A stretch of 64,000 nucleotides of DNA from Nymphalis io (GCF_905147045.1 NC_065901.1:1798001-1862000); one strand, 5' to 3'; positions 48,364 through 59,443 are shown, numbered from the stretch's first letter. A program made the numbers and translations. Notes: generated by a model from the sequence alone, not told the origin.

Positions 48364-51300
48364 GTCGCAATAATGGGACAAGCTGATAAGAAGTCACTGA
48401 TGAAAATTTACTCAATCACATATTTACCAGAATTTAATGGAATTTTGAAGAGCGAAGATGATACAATAACAACCGTCACTAGTTCAACTGACATAGAAGA
48501 AGTAACGTCACCAATATTTATATCGACAACTAAGACTCCAACCACAAGTACTATTTCATCACCTTCTACTATAGTAACTATACCAAACTCAACTACTTCG
48601 AATTCTAGTAAATACACAATAAACACTAGAATAACAACAACTATTACTGAATCACCTACCGAAATACCCGTTACTATGCCAACGACATTGTCTACACCAC
48701 CAGACGAGACTATACCGCAGACTATAACCACACCTATTGTTACGTCAGTCTATCAGGCTACTGATATTCCTGTACCGACAACAATCATCAGTAGTTCAAC
48801 TGCTACTGTAGCAGTTACGACTCCAATACCTGTAACTACAGCTACAACTCCAGCCGGGAGTACTCCTTCACGACCCCCGACTATAACAATTCCAACTACT
48901 TCAATTGCTAGTGAATCCACAACAATTATTACTGACTTACCCACTGTAATTCCAGTTACGACTTCAACACTATCGTCTTCGCCATCAACTGAAACTTTAC
49001 CACCGACTGTAACCACATCCATTATTACGTCAGAGGCTACTGATATTCCTGTACCCACAACAATTATCACTAGTTCAATTGCTACTGAAGCAGTTACCAC
49101 TCCAGTACCTGAAACTACCATTACAACTTCAGCTGGAAATACTCCTTCGCTACCTCCGACTATAACAGGTCCAACTACGTCCATTGCTAGTGAATCCACA
49201 ACAATTATTACTGACTTACCCACTGTAATTCCAGTTACGACATCAACACTATCGTCTTCGCCATCAACTGAGACCTTACCACCGACTGTAACCACACCGA
49301 TTATTACATCAGAGGCTACTAATATTCCAGTACCGACAACAATTATCACTAGTTCAATTGCTACTGAAGCAGTTACCACTCCAGTACCTGAAACTACCAT
49401 TACAACTTCAGCTGGAAATACTCCTTCGCTACCTCCGACTATAACAGGTCCAACTATGTCCATTGCTAGTGAATCCACAACAATTATTACTGACTTACCC
49501 ACTGTAATTCCAGTTACGACTTCAACACTATCGTCTTCGCCATCAACTGAGACCTTACCACCGACTGTAACCACACCGATAATTACATCAGAGGCTACTA
49601 ATATTCCAGTACCGACAACAATTATCACTAGTTCAATTGCTACTGAAGCAGTTACTACTCCAGTACCTGTAACTACCATTACAACTTCAGCTGGAAGTAC
49701 TCCTTCGCTACTTCCGACTATAACAGGTCCAACTACATCCATTGCTAGTGAATCCACAACAATTATTACTGACTTACCCACTGTAATTCCAGTTACAACT
49801 TCAACACTATCGTCTTCGCCAACAACTGAGACTTTACCACCGACTGTAACTACACCCATTATCACATCAGAGGCTACTAATATTCCAGTACCGACAACAA
49901 TTATCACTAGTTCAATTGCTACTGAAGCAGTTACCACTCCAGTACCTGAAACTACCATTACAACTCCAGCTGGAAGTACTCCTTCGCTACCTTCGACTAT
50001 AACAGGTCCAACTACGTCCATTGTTAGTGAATCCACAACAATTAATACTGACTTACCCACTGTAATTCCAGTTACAACTTCAACACTATCTTCTTCACTA
50101 TCAACTGAGACTTTACCACCGACTGTAACCACACCCATTATTACGTCAGAGGCTACTGATATTCCTGTACCGACAACAATTATCACTAGTTCAATTGCTA
50201 CTGAAGCAGTTACCACTCCAGTACCGGTAACTACCATTACAACTCCAGCTGGAAGTACTCCTTCGCTACTTCCGACTATAACAGGTCCAACTACATCCAT
50301 TGCTAGTGAATCCACAACGATTATTACTGACTTACCGACTGTCATTCCAGTTACGACTTCAACACTATCATCTTCACCATCAACTGAGAATTTACCACCG
50401 ACTGTAACCACACCCATTATTACGTCAGAGGCTACTAATATTCCTGAACCGACAACAATTATCACTAGTTCAATTGCAACTGAAGCAGTTACCACTCCAG
50501 TACCTGAAACTACCATTACAACTCCTGCCGGAAGTACTTCTTCGCTACCTCCGACTATAACAAGTCCAACTACGTCTATTGCTAGTGAATCCACAACGAT
50601 TATTACTGACTTACCCACTGTAATTCCAGTTACGACATCAACACTATCGTCTTCGCCATCAACTGAGACCTTACCACCGACTGTAACTACACCCATTATC
50701 ACATCAGAGGCTACTAATATTCCAGTACCGACAACAATTATCACTAGTTCAATTGCTACTGAAGCAGTTACCACTCCAGTACCGGTAACTACCATTACAA
50801 CTCCAGCTGGAAGTACTCCTTCGCTACTTCCGACTATAACAGGTCCAACTACATCCATTGCTAGTGAATCCACAACGATTATTACTGACTTACCGACTGT
50901 CATTCCAGTTACGACTTCAACACTATCATCTTCACCATCAACTGAGAATTTACCACCGACTGTAACCACACCCATTATTACATCAGAAACAACTTATGTC
51001 CCTGTACCAACAGAAACCATCACTATTACAGAAACAGTATCGACTCCAGTATTTATAACCACAACTACGTCTCCAATTACATTACTTCCTACGATACCAA
51101 GCTCAACTACTTTGAATACTAGCGAATCCACAACAAATTCTAAATCAACAATAATTTTTACTGAATCACCTACCATAATACCCGTTACTACTCCAACACT
51201 ATTGTCCACTCCATCATCGGAGACTATACCGCCAACTATGACCACTATTACTACGTCAGAACCAACATCAACGATTGAGTCTGAAACAGAAACTCCCGAT

Positions 51301-51501
51301 TCAGATGAAGAATCTTATTTCTGGCAACCACTGACAATTTTATTAATAGGTCTTCCAAGTATTGTGATGCTTGGTATTATTGTTTTCGGTATTTATTACT
51401 TTTGCTTTGCAAAAAAACGAGGTGGTCTTCACTTTATCGACAACGACGATGGTATGCCTACTTTGGTAAACGTACAAAGAAATAGGTGTTTTAATGTTTA
51501 G
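48364..51501 (+). CDS. Gene 1 exon 2: end of MAM-like domain, Thr/Ser/Pro mucin repeats, membrane helix, cytoplasmic tail
   Basis: The acceptor AG at 48362-48363 joins in phase 0 to exon 1, giving 1045 codons plus stop. The first ~25 residues (VAIMGQADKKSLMKIYSITY) complete the MAM-like domain and align with gene 2 exon 2 (VTLFGMASESSVILLDSIRY). A Thr/Ser/Pro-rich stalk of ~900 residues follows, with eight exact 93-residue periods flanked by decayed units. A typical unit has 29 Thr, 13 Ser and 14 Pro and no Cys, Lys, Arg or aromatic residue, as expected for dense O-glycosylation. Near residues 1135-1160 is one hydrophobic helix (PLTILLIGLPSIVMLG...) followed by KKR and a tail of ~30 residues, so the topology is type I membrane. 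AATAAA lies 27 bases after the stop. Predicted a cell-surface mucin-like receptor or adhesion protein; ligand and tissue unknown. Confidence 0.87.
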   Translation, partial: VAIMGQADKKSLMKIYSITYLPEFNGILKSEDDTITTVTSSTDIEEVTSPIFISTTKTPTTSTISSPSTIVTIPNSTTSNSSKYTINTRITTTITESPTEIPVTMPTTLSTPPDETIPQTITTPIVTSVYQATDIPVPTTIISSSTATVAVTTPIPVTTATTPAGSTPSRPPTITIPTTSIASESTTIITDLPTVIPVTTSTLSSSPSTETLPPTVTTSIITSEATDIPVPTTIITSSIATEAVTTPVPETTITTSAGNTPSLPPTITGPTTSIASESTTIITDLPTVIPVTTSTLSSSPSTETLPPTVTTPIITSEATNIPVPTTIITSSIATEAVTTPVPETTITTSAGNTPSLPPTITGPTMSIASESTTIITDLPTVIPVTTSTLSSSPSTETLPPTVTTPIITSEATNIPVPTTIITSSIATEAVTTPVPVTTITTSAGSTPSLLPTITGPTTSIASESTTIITDLPTVIPVTTSTLSSSPTTETLPPTVTTPIITSEATNIPVPTTIITSSIATEAVTTPVPETTITTPAGSTPSLPSTITGPTTSIVSESTTINTDLPTVIPVTTSTLSSSLSTETLPPTVTTPIITSEATDIPVPTTIITSSIATEAVTTPVPVTTITTPAGSTPSLLPTITGPTTSIASESTTIITDLPTVIPVTTSTLSSSPSTENLPPTVTTPIITSEATNIPEPTTIITSSIATEAVTTPVPETTITTPAGSTSSLPPTITSPTTSIASESTTIITDLPTVIPVTTSTLSSSPSTETLPPTVTTPIITSEATNIPVPTTIITSSIATEAVTTPVPVTTITTPAGSTPSLLPTITGPTTSIASESTTIITDLPTVIPVTTSTLSSSPSTENLPPTVTTPIITSETTYVPVPTETITITETVSTPVFITTTTSPITLLPTIPSSTTLNTSESTTNSKSTIIFTESPTIIPVTTPTLLSTPSSETIPPTMTTITTSEPTSTIESETETPDSDEESYFWQPLTILLIGLPSIVMLGIIVFGIYYFCFAKKRGGLHFIDNDDGMPTLVNVQRNRCFNV
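48890..50990 (+). repeat. 279-bp in-frame coding tandem repeat (mucin array)
   Basis: The marker GACTTAC recurs at 48934, 49213, 49492, 49771, 50050, 50329, 50608 and 50887, always exactly 279 bases apart, so eight units carry no net indel and keep the frame. Units differ by scattered substitutions. Units 5-6 and 7-8 share private variants (a change to CCGACTGTCATT and the ENL variant), indicating a 558-bp two-unit duplication. More diverged half-units flank the array on both sides (about 48630-48890 and 51090-51270). The complementary strand is also open for 740 codons because the repeat lacks stops in that frame; this is a by-product. Confidence 0.95.
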
Positions 51502-51527
51502 AGGCGACAGATAAGCAAATTTAAGAG

Positions 51528-51533
51528 AATAAA
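51528..51533 (+). terminator. Polyadenylation signal of gene 1
   Basis: AATAAA 27 bases after the gene 1 stop codon, in an AT-rich 3' region. No further exon is visible after the stop. Confidence 0.55.
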
Positions 51534-51539
51534 ACTTGT

Positions 51540-53244
51540 TGAATTGTACAACAGTTCAATTTAAAACACTTACCCCTTGTCTGATGCTTGATATTGTCAA
51601 TCTTGTTTAAAAATATTCAGTTCTTTTTTTAATAATAATAATTAAATGTATTTTGTTATTAATACCAAGCTGATAGATCAATCTTAAATAAATATGTTTT
51701 AGATTGATCGGTTAATCAATAAAGATAAAAAAAATCGATTCCACGAAATAAGCTCACGACTAATTACCTTGTACATTAATGAACATGAAAATCCTATTAC
51801 ATTTGACAGATTATATACATTTCAGGAAGGCAATATAGATAATATTCTTTTATAATTTCAGCATGATAGATATTTTTTTTATCAATTAAGTCTAGTCATT
51901 ATTTAAGTAACTTTATTGTATAATTCATGTGACAAACGTGTTAAAAAAAATAACTTCATCCCAACTAGAGTACCTCTACTCAAAAAAAAAACTTTTTTAT
52001 TTTTACTAAATATAATAACATACGTGTAAAACAAATATGAAATTAATTATGGTATATAAAAGTATGTAGAAGTTCGTACTGTAAATCTAACCGAACAAAT
52101 TGTAAATAAGTCGGTAGATGAAAAAAGGTTTTGTTATCACAAACACACCGTTACCGATAATAGACTATTTTCTAATATTAAGGTGTACTACAGTTTAATA
52201 TGTCACTTTTAAAATTTTATAACGCCATCCGTGTCTCCATCGTATATCCATAAAATAAGGACATTATGTGTATAAATTATTGTTTGTTAAATATAAATAC
52301 ATACGAAGTCCTAAAATTTCAATTGAAATTCTGACTGCAAATAAAAACATATAAGCATGTTTGATGGAAGCGAAAACTATATCAAAATAATATAAATATA
52401 CACCAAAGCGCAAATAAATTTATACACAAATAAAATACAGAAATATTTAAATTAAATAAAATACATAGAGTTTGTATATAATAATAAAGCATAGAGGTTA
52501 TGTGGTAATTGAACATTTCTACTAAAAAATATTTATTTAAATCTAATACGGTGTTTTAAGAATTATTAAAATATTTTAATTTATATTATTATAAGAATAG
52601 TTTATTTTGAAATTGTACAACAGCGAATAAGAAAATTTAGTAAAGTAAAGTATTTCGAATTGTCATTCAATCTAAATTCTGCGGTGTTGTAAGAATTGTG
52701 AAATGTTGACAACCGACTTACAGTAATATATTTTTAATAATAATTATTTAATTAATAAGATTTTGATGCGTGTGTTCTTGAAATGTAATAATTATAATGG
52801 TCAATAATGCATACCATTTTTTGACATTTCACGGCCGTTTTCTGTGGTGAGTTTCGAGTATGTTCTTCCAGAATAGCCCTACTGATATTCATAACGAATA
52901 ATAAAATGATATTAGTATAGTTATGCAAAATTCGTTTTAAGGTTATATTAGTGATGTTAAAAATAATTAATAAATTTTAAGGGATATATGTTACGGGTAT
53001 ATTTATAAAAATGGAAATAAAAACAATCTTATTTGAATAAAATACTCGTTTAAATTATTATCCAAATATTTTCTACTTTATATGATAATTTTGTAATTCA
53101 ATACAAACGATGATTTAGTAAACTGTTTGATCCGTATGTAATTTTAGATGGAATTCAATAAAAAATATTTATTTGTAGGTCAATTTATTTTATAAAAAGC
53201 TTTTATATACAACATTTTGGGTGAATCTCGTTGAAGAGTTACTT
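51540..53244. other. AT-rich DNA between genes 1 and 2
   Basis: No repeat family or ORF recognised; unusually free of SINEs for this window. Confidence 0.45.
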
Positions 53245-53570
53245 TTTTTTATAGAATAGAAAGCTGGACGAGCATATGGCCACCTGATGGTAAGTTGTCA
53301 CCAACGTCTATAGACATTGGCATTGTAAGAAATCTTGATCATCGATTACATAGCCAAGCCATAATGGCCACCAACCTTGGGCATAAGCCAAATGCACCAC
53401 CAACCTTGGGACCTAAGATTTTATGTCCCTTGTGCCTGTAATTACACTGGCTCACTCACTCTTCAAACCGGAACACAACAATACCAAGTACTGCTGTTTT
53501 GCGGTAGAATATCTGATGAGTGGGTGGTACCTACCCAAAGATCTTACACAAAGCCCTACTACCAGTTAAA
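53245..53570 (-). repeat. SINE-like family A with internal duplication
   Basis: Antisense copy upstream of gene 2. The GCCACCAACCTTGG segment is present twice (53368 and 53395 areas), a local ~30-bp duplication. Head ends at CAAAGCCCTACTACCAGT. Confidence 0.9.
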
Positions 53571-53742
53571 ATGTAAGGAAAACCGTCAAAAATATAAACA
53601 AACAATTAAAATCCGGAACCCGTCGCTGAAATATTTAAACGAAAGCATATCAATTACATTTATTGACGCAGTAATATGAATTACAAAGAAATTTTTTTAA
53701 ATAAAAGATAACAAGATTAAATTCATAATCACTAATGGTTTA

Positions 53743-53790
53743 ATAATTGTAAAATCAAATAAATCATTACTTTATCACTTTTACAGATTT
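53743..53790 (+). promoter_or_regulatory. Conserved upstream block of gene 2 (possible splice acceptor or promoter)
   Basis: The stretch around TTTATCACTTTTACAGATTT, about 115 bases before the gene 2 start, is conserved upstream of gene 3 at 61017-61066. Flanking DNA is not equally conserved. The pyrimidine-rich run ending in ACAG looks like a 3' splice site, so each gene may have a non-coding first exon further upstream. Confidence 0.4.
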
Positions 53791-53901
53791 AACCACGATA
53801 ATGTAGTTCATACTAAACATATATATCTCTTGCCAATGTTAATAAAAATTAGTATAAAACTTTACATTCAAATGTATCGCTTAATATTACTTAACACAGT
53901 A

Positions 53902-54360
53902 ATGTATAGATATTGTTTTTTGTTATTATTTCTCTGTCTTAACGTACACTGTGACAATTGTGTGGTGTTCAACTTTGAAACCAATTTTACAAATGATTTC
54001 ACAAATGACATCGGGCTATGCAGTGGTCAGGCCAAGTGGGATCTTAGACGATATAACGATTTGTCGATGGAAGCTCCTCATGAGAACAGCACACTTTTCA
54101 TAGCACCGAAATCAGAGTTAAGCTGTATATCTTCATTCGTGTTCTCCGTTACTGCAGGAGGGACATTTGATGTCAATTTTTATATGGAATCAGCAGCACA
54201 AGCCGATGTTGTTGTTATTATAGTTAATCAATTTATGGAAAACGGTTTGGATGCAGTCATTGCAAATATTATCTTGTCTCCTTCGGATCCCAACCTAATA
54301 AAAGGCTGGCAAACTGTGAAGTTTCCCATCATCGGACACCAAAGTGGTTATAACGGCTAT
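53902..54360 (+). CDS. Gene 2 exon 1: secreted MAM-like domain protein
   Basis: 153 codons from ATG 53902 to Gly-Tyr at a GTAAGC donor (54361). An in-frame ATG 10 codons upstream (53872) is possible, but the matching codon in gene 3 is GTG, so 53902 is preferred. Residues 1-17 are a signal peptide (MYRYCFLLLFLCLNVHC). The mature part starts DNCVVFNFE and carries C20, C40, W46 and C75, N-glycosylation sites at NFT and NST, and a beta-rich pattern with the C-terminal stretch GWQTVKFPIIG. Roughly 60% identical by eye to gene 3 over this exon and clearly homologous to gene 1. It has no mucin stalk. Joined in phase 0 to 55487; product about 200 residues. Function unknown. Confidence 0.82.
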
Positions 54361-54392
54361 GTAAGCTTAGATTTATATTATTTATAAAAACA

Positions 54393-54475
54393 AGATGTAG
54401 GCGAACGGGCAGTTGGGCCATCTGATGGTAACTAAACCCACATATACATTGGCGCCGATAAAAACTTTAACCATC
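54393..54475 (-). repeat. SINE-like family A, fragment in gene 2 intron
   Basis: GTAGGCGAACGGGCAGTTGG, GCCATCTGATGGTAACTAAA and ACATTGGCG match the 3' end of family A in antisense. Confidence 0.6.
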
Positions 54476-54674
54476 TCTGGCAAGCTGTGAAGCTCCCTGC
54501 CTTCGCTATCATGCATTATATATAATAAATAGTTTAAGTAAAGATTAATATAAAGTAAATTAATATTCTTGTGTTCCGATTTCAAAGGTGAGCTGGCCAG
54601 TTTAAATACAAGCTGGGCGAATGAATAATTAAAAAAAAGTACTTAGTTCAAGTAGGCTCTTACAAGCTCTTCTG

Positions 54675-54957
54675 AATTCCTAAAGGCCATTCTTAAGAGT
54701 GAGTAACCAACTGAACAGCATATATTATAGGGCATAGAAGTGTGCGCAAATACAAATGTAGTCTGAAGTGTATCTTTTCCCTCACTTTTATAATCAAACG
54801 GCACGGCCAATACAACACCGGAAATAGTTCAGGCTTAGGACCAATATATTTACGTACTGTCAAATAAAAGACGACAACGTTACTTTGTAGTTGGCTAAAT
54901 TGGTGTTGAAACCAAGACATCTGTATCTGCCGTCTTATTTTTACCAACGAGGCAGTC
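54675..54957 (-). repeat. SINE family C, diverged, in gene 2 intron
   Basis: AACTGAACAGCATATATTATAG, TTCCCTCACTTTTATAATC, GGCACGGCCAATACAACACC; tRNA-like head at 54900-54957. Confidence 0.75.
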
Positions 54958-54978
54958 TCTTTCTAAATAGCTTAAAAT

Positions 54979-55312
54979 AATAATGTTCTCCGGACCAATG
55001 AGATTAGCCAACTGCACAGGACATATTATAGTGCACAAATGTGTGCGCAGACAAAGGTGTACTCTCTATTCCTTAACTCTCATAATCCGATGGGACGGCA
55101 ATCCGACACGACCGAAAAGAGTTCAGACGCAAGACCAACGGCTTTACGTACTTTCCGAGGCACGGGAGTGTATAAGCTTCCAACTTCCAGACTTCGGGTG
55201 CTACTAAGAATATTCGACAAAAAACTTAATAACTTTTTATTGCCCTACCAAGATTTAAACTCAGGACCTCAGGGTTTGCGGCCTTATATCTAGCCACAAG
55301 ACCAACGCGGCA
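54979..55312 (-). repeat. SINE family C, in gene 2 intron
   Basis: AATAATAATG tail, CAATCCGACACGACCGAAAA, CTTTCCGAGGCACGGGAGTG, head with AGACCAACGCGGCAGTCATG. Immediately follows another copy in the same orientation. Confidence 0.85.
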
Positions 55313-55486
55313 GTCATGTTTTTTTTAAATAGTCTGTATTCGTCCTGAAACGAAAAACTAAAAAAAATATGAAAATTTTGGAGCTAAGGAGATTTTTTAA
55401 CAATAAAAAGTAATTTGAAAATAAATTACTTCATGCTCTTCAACTTCTTCAATTTCATAATTATCAGATTAATTTCCAATTTTCAG

Positions 55487-55630
55487 GTTACTCTTTTCGG
55501 AATGGCATCTGAATCTTCAGTTATATTATTAGATTCAATCCGTTATATGTCACCGTCATACAAGGAAGAGATGTGTGAAATATATGAGCAAGATATAGAT
55601 GAATTAACCAGAAACAAGTTCCACGAGTAG
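55487..55630 (+). CDS. Gene 2 exon 2: C-terminal 47 residues
   Basis: The acceptor TTTTCAG ends at 55486, and the exon runs 47 codons to TAG at 55628-55630. The first ~20 residues (VTLFGMASESSVILLDSIRY) align with the start of gene 1 exon 2 and finish the MAM-like domain. The remainder is a short acidic tail with one Cys, ending NKFHE. There is no transmembrane helix, so the product should be secreted. AATAAA follows 14 bases after the stop. Identified by reading frame, splice phase and homology to gene 1. Confidence 0.78.
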   Translation, partial: VTLFGMASESSVILLDSIRYMSPSYKEEMCEIYEQDIDELTRNKFHE

Positions 55631-55643
55631 TATTTGTAATCTG

Positions 55644-55649
55644 AATAAA
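55644..55649 (+). terminator. Polyadenylation signal of gene 2
   Basis: AATAAA 14 bases after the gene 2 stop codon; a short 3' UTR is implied. Confidence 0.6.
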
Positions 55650-55737
55650 AATGACGTACGTGTTAACGTTAACATTGATATAAAGCAATTATTCGTCTTG
55701 TACTTTGTTTTTATTAATTCTGTATAATATTTATTTA

Positions 55738-56400
55738 CTAGCTGCCCGTCCTGACATCGTTCGGGTAAAATAATCATTTTATCACGTGCAGTTTTTAATT
55801 AATAAGGTATAAACATTCGTCAATCGATTTATTCGCCCATACAGTAAAGTGCTAAGGGCATATAATATGCAAAAGCACTGCCCTGCGTGGTGGCTCATCC
55901 TACATTCGCCCCACATCATAAGACAGACCTTTGAGGGCACAGCTGCTGCTGATTTTTATATAGCGGCTTAAAGTTTTAAATAATAAAAAATAATATGTTG
56001 CGATGGGGGGACTAAATTTATTTTTTGACAATTACACAGAACCGTCCTTTTATAATTCCAGTGATGCAACCGCGTTCTTGCCTTCCAATCGATTGAAAAC
56101 GACCTTCGCATTATTTTTTACATTCAAATATTAATAAGTTTTACTTATTGCATAAAATAATTAAATTAGATTCAGAATAATGATAAAAATTCTAACGGAT
56201 TATACATTGAATATTCTTAAAGTAAATTAAACCCCTTAACAATAAATTAAACATCAAAAATTTCTTCAAAATAAGTTAAAAATTAATAGCTTTATAAATA
56301 ATGGTCTAATATTTTCCAATAACTACGAAAAAAAAAGAATATAAATTTCATGTTTAATTAAATAAAATCATTTAAATGATAACTTAATACAAAAAGATCA
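55738..56400. other. Repeat-derived DNA after gene 2
   Basis: Begins with a common retroelement end (ACTAGCTGCCCGTCCTGACA) and leads into the Helitron relic; no intact ORF. Confidence 0.45.
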
Positions 56401-56419
56401 TTATTTGACAATTGTTGCC

Positions 56420-56830
56420 GATAGATGGTGATATGTGTCCATATACATCATCTGGTGGTGTCTCACTATTCCTGGTACTGGTGGCGAACCACATCCCGGC
56501 TAAATCATGTTTGAGTATGAGCGCATGACAATGGGGATAATCTTGCCCATAGCACAAATAAGCACTTTGGGATGACCAGAATATTTAATATCTGGCTCGT
56601 ACTTGTAAGCGGATGTAAATGCTCGGTGTACATGTTGGCGTTGTCGGTCATTTGCTCTGCGTGTGTCAACTATGAACCGGCGCGTTTGTCTCCTTTTTAA
56701 TCGCCGTTGTTAATTTCGTTCAGCTCGTTCCTCTTGTGATTGAGATGCACGCAATTGCGACATGCACACATGTATCTTTTCGTTATCTTGTTGGACTTGT
56801 TCTTCTGTTCTTTCTGCTCTACTACTTCAC
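56420..56830 (-). mobile_element. Decayed Helitron coding relic (N-terminal region)
   Basis: On the minus strand a broken frame reads Arg/Gln-rich sequence (RRQTRRFIVDTRRANDRQRQ), then YKYEPDIKYSGHPKVLICAM and, after a frameshift near 56540, HCHALILKHDLAGM. The last resembles the CxxCHALKF...PGMCC zinc-type motif of insect Helitron polyproteins. At least one stop (near 56700) and one frameshift make it dead. Rep and helicase parts are not seen. Confidence 0.6.
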
Positions 56831-57179
56831 GTTTGGTGCTTTATTCATTTGATATCCCAAATGGGCCTCCTTGCTGGCATTGTTCACTGTAACACATAAA
56901 AATAGACGAAATTGTTATACTTGCAGATGAAGAACGGTATATCGATAATGTTTGTTCTTTTAGTATTTTACCAACCTTTTTTACAATCATAAAACATCAA
57001 CATTACAAATCCAAAATGAAATGTCAAAATGAGGCGACGGTTCCCGTGAGTGACTTACGCATGTGTGGATTAAAGTTTGATGAGGCGGACGTAGCGCCAT
57101 CTGTCATTCAACACTTTAAATAATTTCGTTCTGTTTGAAATACGAACGGTGGTTAAATTATTTGGATATTGTTAAAACA

Positions 57180-57420
57180 AAAAATACTAAAATCGCGTTT
57201 AAAAAATTAGAGGGTGAGAATAGGAGAGTGAAAATCTGCGGCTGTAGGTATTTTTTGATGCCGAATCAAAAAAAAAACAAAAAACCACCGTAATCAGCTA
57301 GCAGTATGAAATATACCTCCAATCTCATACCTCCCAAATATACATAAAAATTTCATAAAAATCGGTCGAATCGTTTCGGAGGAGTTCGACCACAAACACA
57401 GTTTTCATTTTTGTTAAATT
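57180..57420 (-). repeat. Interspersed repeat end
   Basis: TTTCATAAAAATCGGTCGAA followed by CGTTTCGGAGGAGTTCGACC is a common end shared by many lepidopteran repeats; possibly the edge of the Helitron relic. Strand uncertain. Confidence 0.4.
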
Positions 57421-58084
57421 TATTTATATTTTGTTAATGTTGACATTGAACAAATTATAAATAAATGTGTTGTCGAATCGGAGGGCGTTAAGCCACGACA
57501 AAATTTAATATTATTGTAGTTTTAATCGTATGTATCGTACGTTATATCATATATACATTGTCTGTGACACGTATTATTATTTTGAAATAAATAATTAAAA
57601 ACAACAAAATACCCAAATCACAATGAGATATTGTGGCTTCACTAAGGACATATATTATCTGGTGTACTTGTTGTGGGAGACTGAATGAGATGACGTAGTG
57701 AACCCATTAAAGAACAGAGCTTAGATTTCATTTACTCAATTTATATTTTCCACTATTAACAAATAAATAATCTTCTTGCTATATACCTATATACCTATAT
57801 TACTACTATATTATATACTAAAAAATATTACTTTATATACTAAAGATACTTCTTGTATCTATATAAATTAAAAAAATATGTTTGCATGTCCTCTATGCGT
57901 TTATAAACCATTGATCCAAATGTGATGAAAATTTGGTAAGTGGGTCTATGTACGCCTAGAAAGGTTCCTTTATTATACTATAACGTTAGCAAATTAAAAA
58001 TACTTATAATAACGGTGATAGATTTCAAAATCAATTAAATGTTATAAGAGATGAAGAAAAAAATATTAATAATGGATAATTGAG
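57421..58084. other. AT-rich DNA, no gene seen
   Basis: A short repeat trace at 57870-57960 (GTCCTCTATGCGTTTATAAA). Otherwise nothing. Confidence 0.4.
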
Positions 58085-58368
58085 AGAGCGTGGTAGAGCT
58101 TTGTGCAAGCTTGTCTGGGTAGCTACCACCCACCCATGAGATATTCTACCGCAAAACAGCAGTACTTGGTATTGTTGTGCTTCGGTTTGAAGGGTGAGTG
58201 AGCCAGTGTAGTTACAGGCACAAGGGACATAACATCTTAGTTCCCAAGGTTGGTGGCGCATTGGTGATGTAAGCGATAGTTAACATTTCTTACAATGCCA
58301 ATGTCAATGGGCGTTGGTGACCACTTACCATCAAATGTGCTCGTCCGCCTTCCTATTCTATAAATAAT
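58085..58368 (+). repeat. SINE-like family A, older subgroup
   Basis: GTGGTAGAGCTTTGTGCAAG to CTTCCTATTCTATAAATAAT, with a deletion in the GGTGGCCC region (ACCATCAAATGTGCTCG). Confidence 0.92.
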
Positions 58369-58924
58369 TGTGAGCCCCTCTGAATTATCTACCTGAGCGG
58401 TCATGATCAATGCAATGATAGGGTCTTTGGGATTTATATTCATTGTTAATACTGGCTTGGTTTTCTTTGATGTGACGCCTTTCATTATGTCTCCGTCTAG
58501 CGCGGGCTCTTTTGTACGTTCTATGTATTTGCGTTGGATTTATTATGTTATGAACATGAAAAAAATCTAGAATTTATCTTTCTGTTTACCTATCCTTCAA
58601 TATAAACTTGTCGTGACCGAACGTTAGCTACTAAGTATATAAAATCTAATATATTATCACAAATATTTAATAGCATCAATATTAATTTCAAGTTTTATCA
58701 TATGAAGGAATCAAGGTATCATTAGAATAATAATATAATCTTTAGCAATAAAAATTTAACCTTTGATGTAAATTATGGGTAGATAAATTATTATTATAAA
58801 TTTTCCGGTTGTATGTACGTTTTTTTTATATCGAGGAATGCGGTCGTAATACCATAAACTATGCTGATAAAAACTGTAGTTTTTTTTAATAGTTTTGCAA
58901 GTAAGTAGTTTTCGCTCATAGACA
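58369..58924. other. AT-rich DNA, no gene seen
   Basis: Nothing recognised. Confidence 0.4.
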
Positions 58925-59075
58925 GTGTAAGAAATACTAATCATATCTTGCACTGACAATACGTCTCTTGGGAATTAAGATGTTATGTCCTCTGTGCCTG
59001 TTGTTTGGCTTACTTAGCCTACAAACCGGAACACAACAATATTGTTGCTTGGCGGTCGAATAAGTTGGTGTGTTT
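58925..59075 (-). repeat. SINE-like family A, diverged partial copy
   Basis: TTGGGAATTAAGATGTTATG, TGTGCCTGTTGTTTGGCTTA, CCGGAACACAACAATATTGT and TTGGCGGTCGAATAA. Confidence 0.7.
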
Positions 59076-59087
59076 TTGAGTTTATTT

Positions 59088-59135
59088 ATTACTAGCGTCC
59101 CGCCCCGACTTCGTCTGAGTTAAAAAATTATCTGT
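59088..59135 (+). repeat. Common retroelement end
   Basis: TACTAGCGTCCCGCCCCGAC then TTCGTCTGAGTT; same type as 40560 and 55738. Confidence 0.45.
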
Positions 59136-59443
59136 GTTAGTAGATATAACGTAGGTATAATTTATTTTAAAACGAACTCATTACAGAAAGTTTTTGACAG
59201 AAGTCACTGACAAACACTTCTATAATTTTGTGTGAGCGTCTTAGGTCTCTTAGAGTTCTGTAGAAGATGTAGGCTTCTATGTGCTATGAATCCAAGTCTT
59301 CTTCATTTATCTGTTACTGGACTGTCTACACGGTCTTTATTTTAAAATCTCTTTTTCGATTGGATTTTCTCGAACGAATGGCTAACTAACCATAAAAACG
59401 CCAATAATAAATATTAGTTGGTTCTAAGCATTTTCTGCACTAT

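Larger units (their letters stand above)
54361..55486 (+). other. Gene 2 intron 1
   Basis: GTAAGC to TTTTCAG. Contains a family-A SINE-like fragment (54393-54475) and two family-C SINEs in the same antisense orientation (54675-54957 and 54979-55312). Confidence 0.75.

Noticed and set aside
48753..50975. 740-codon open frame on the minus strand across the mucin array
   Set aside because: It is the antisense of a stop-free, frame-keeping 279-bp repeat; the Val/Gly-rich sequence is the complement of Thr/Ser codons. The plus frame has signal peptide, splice joins, membrane helix and poly(A) signal.
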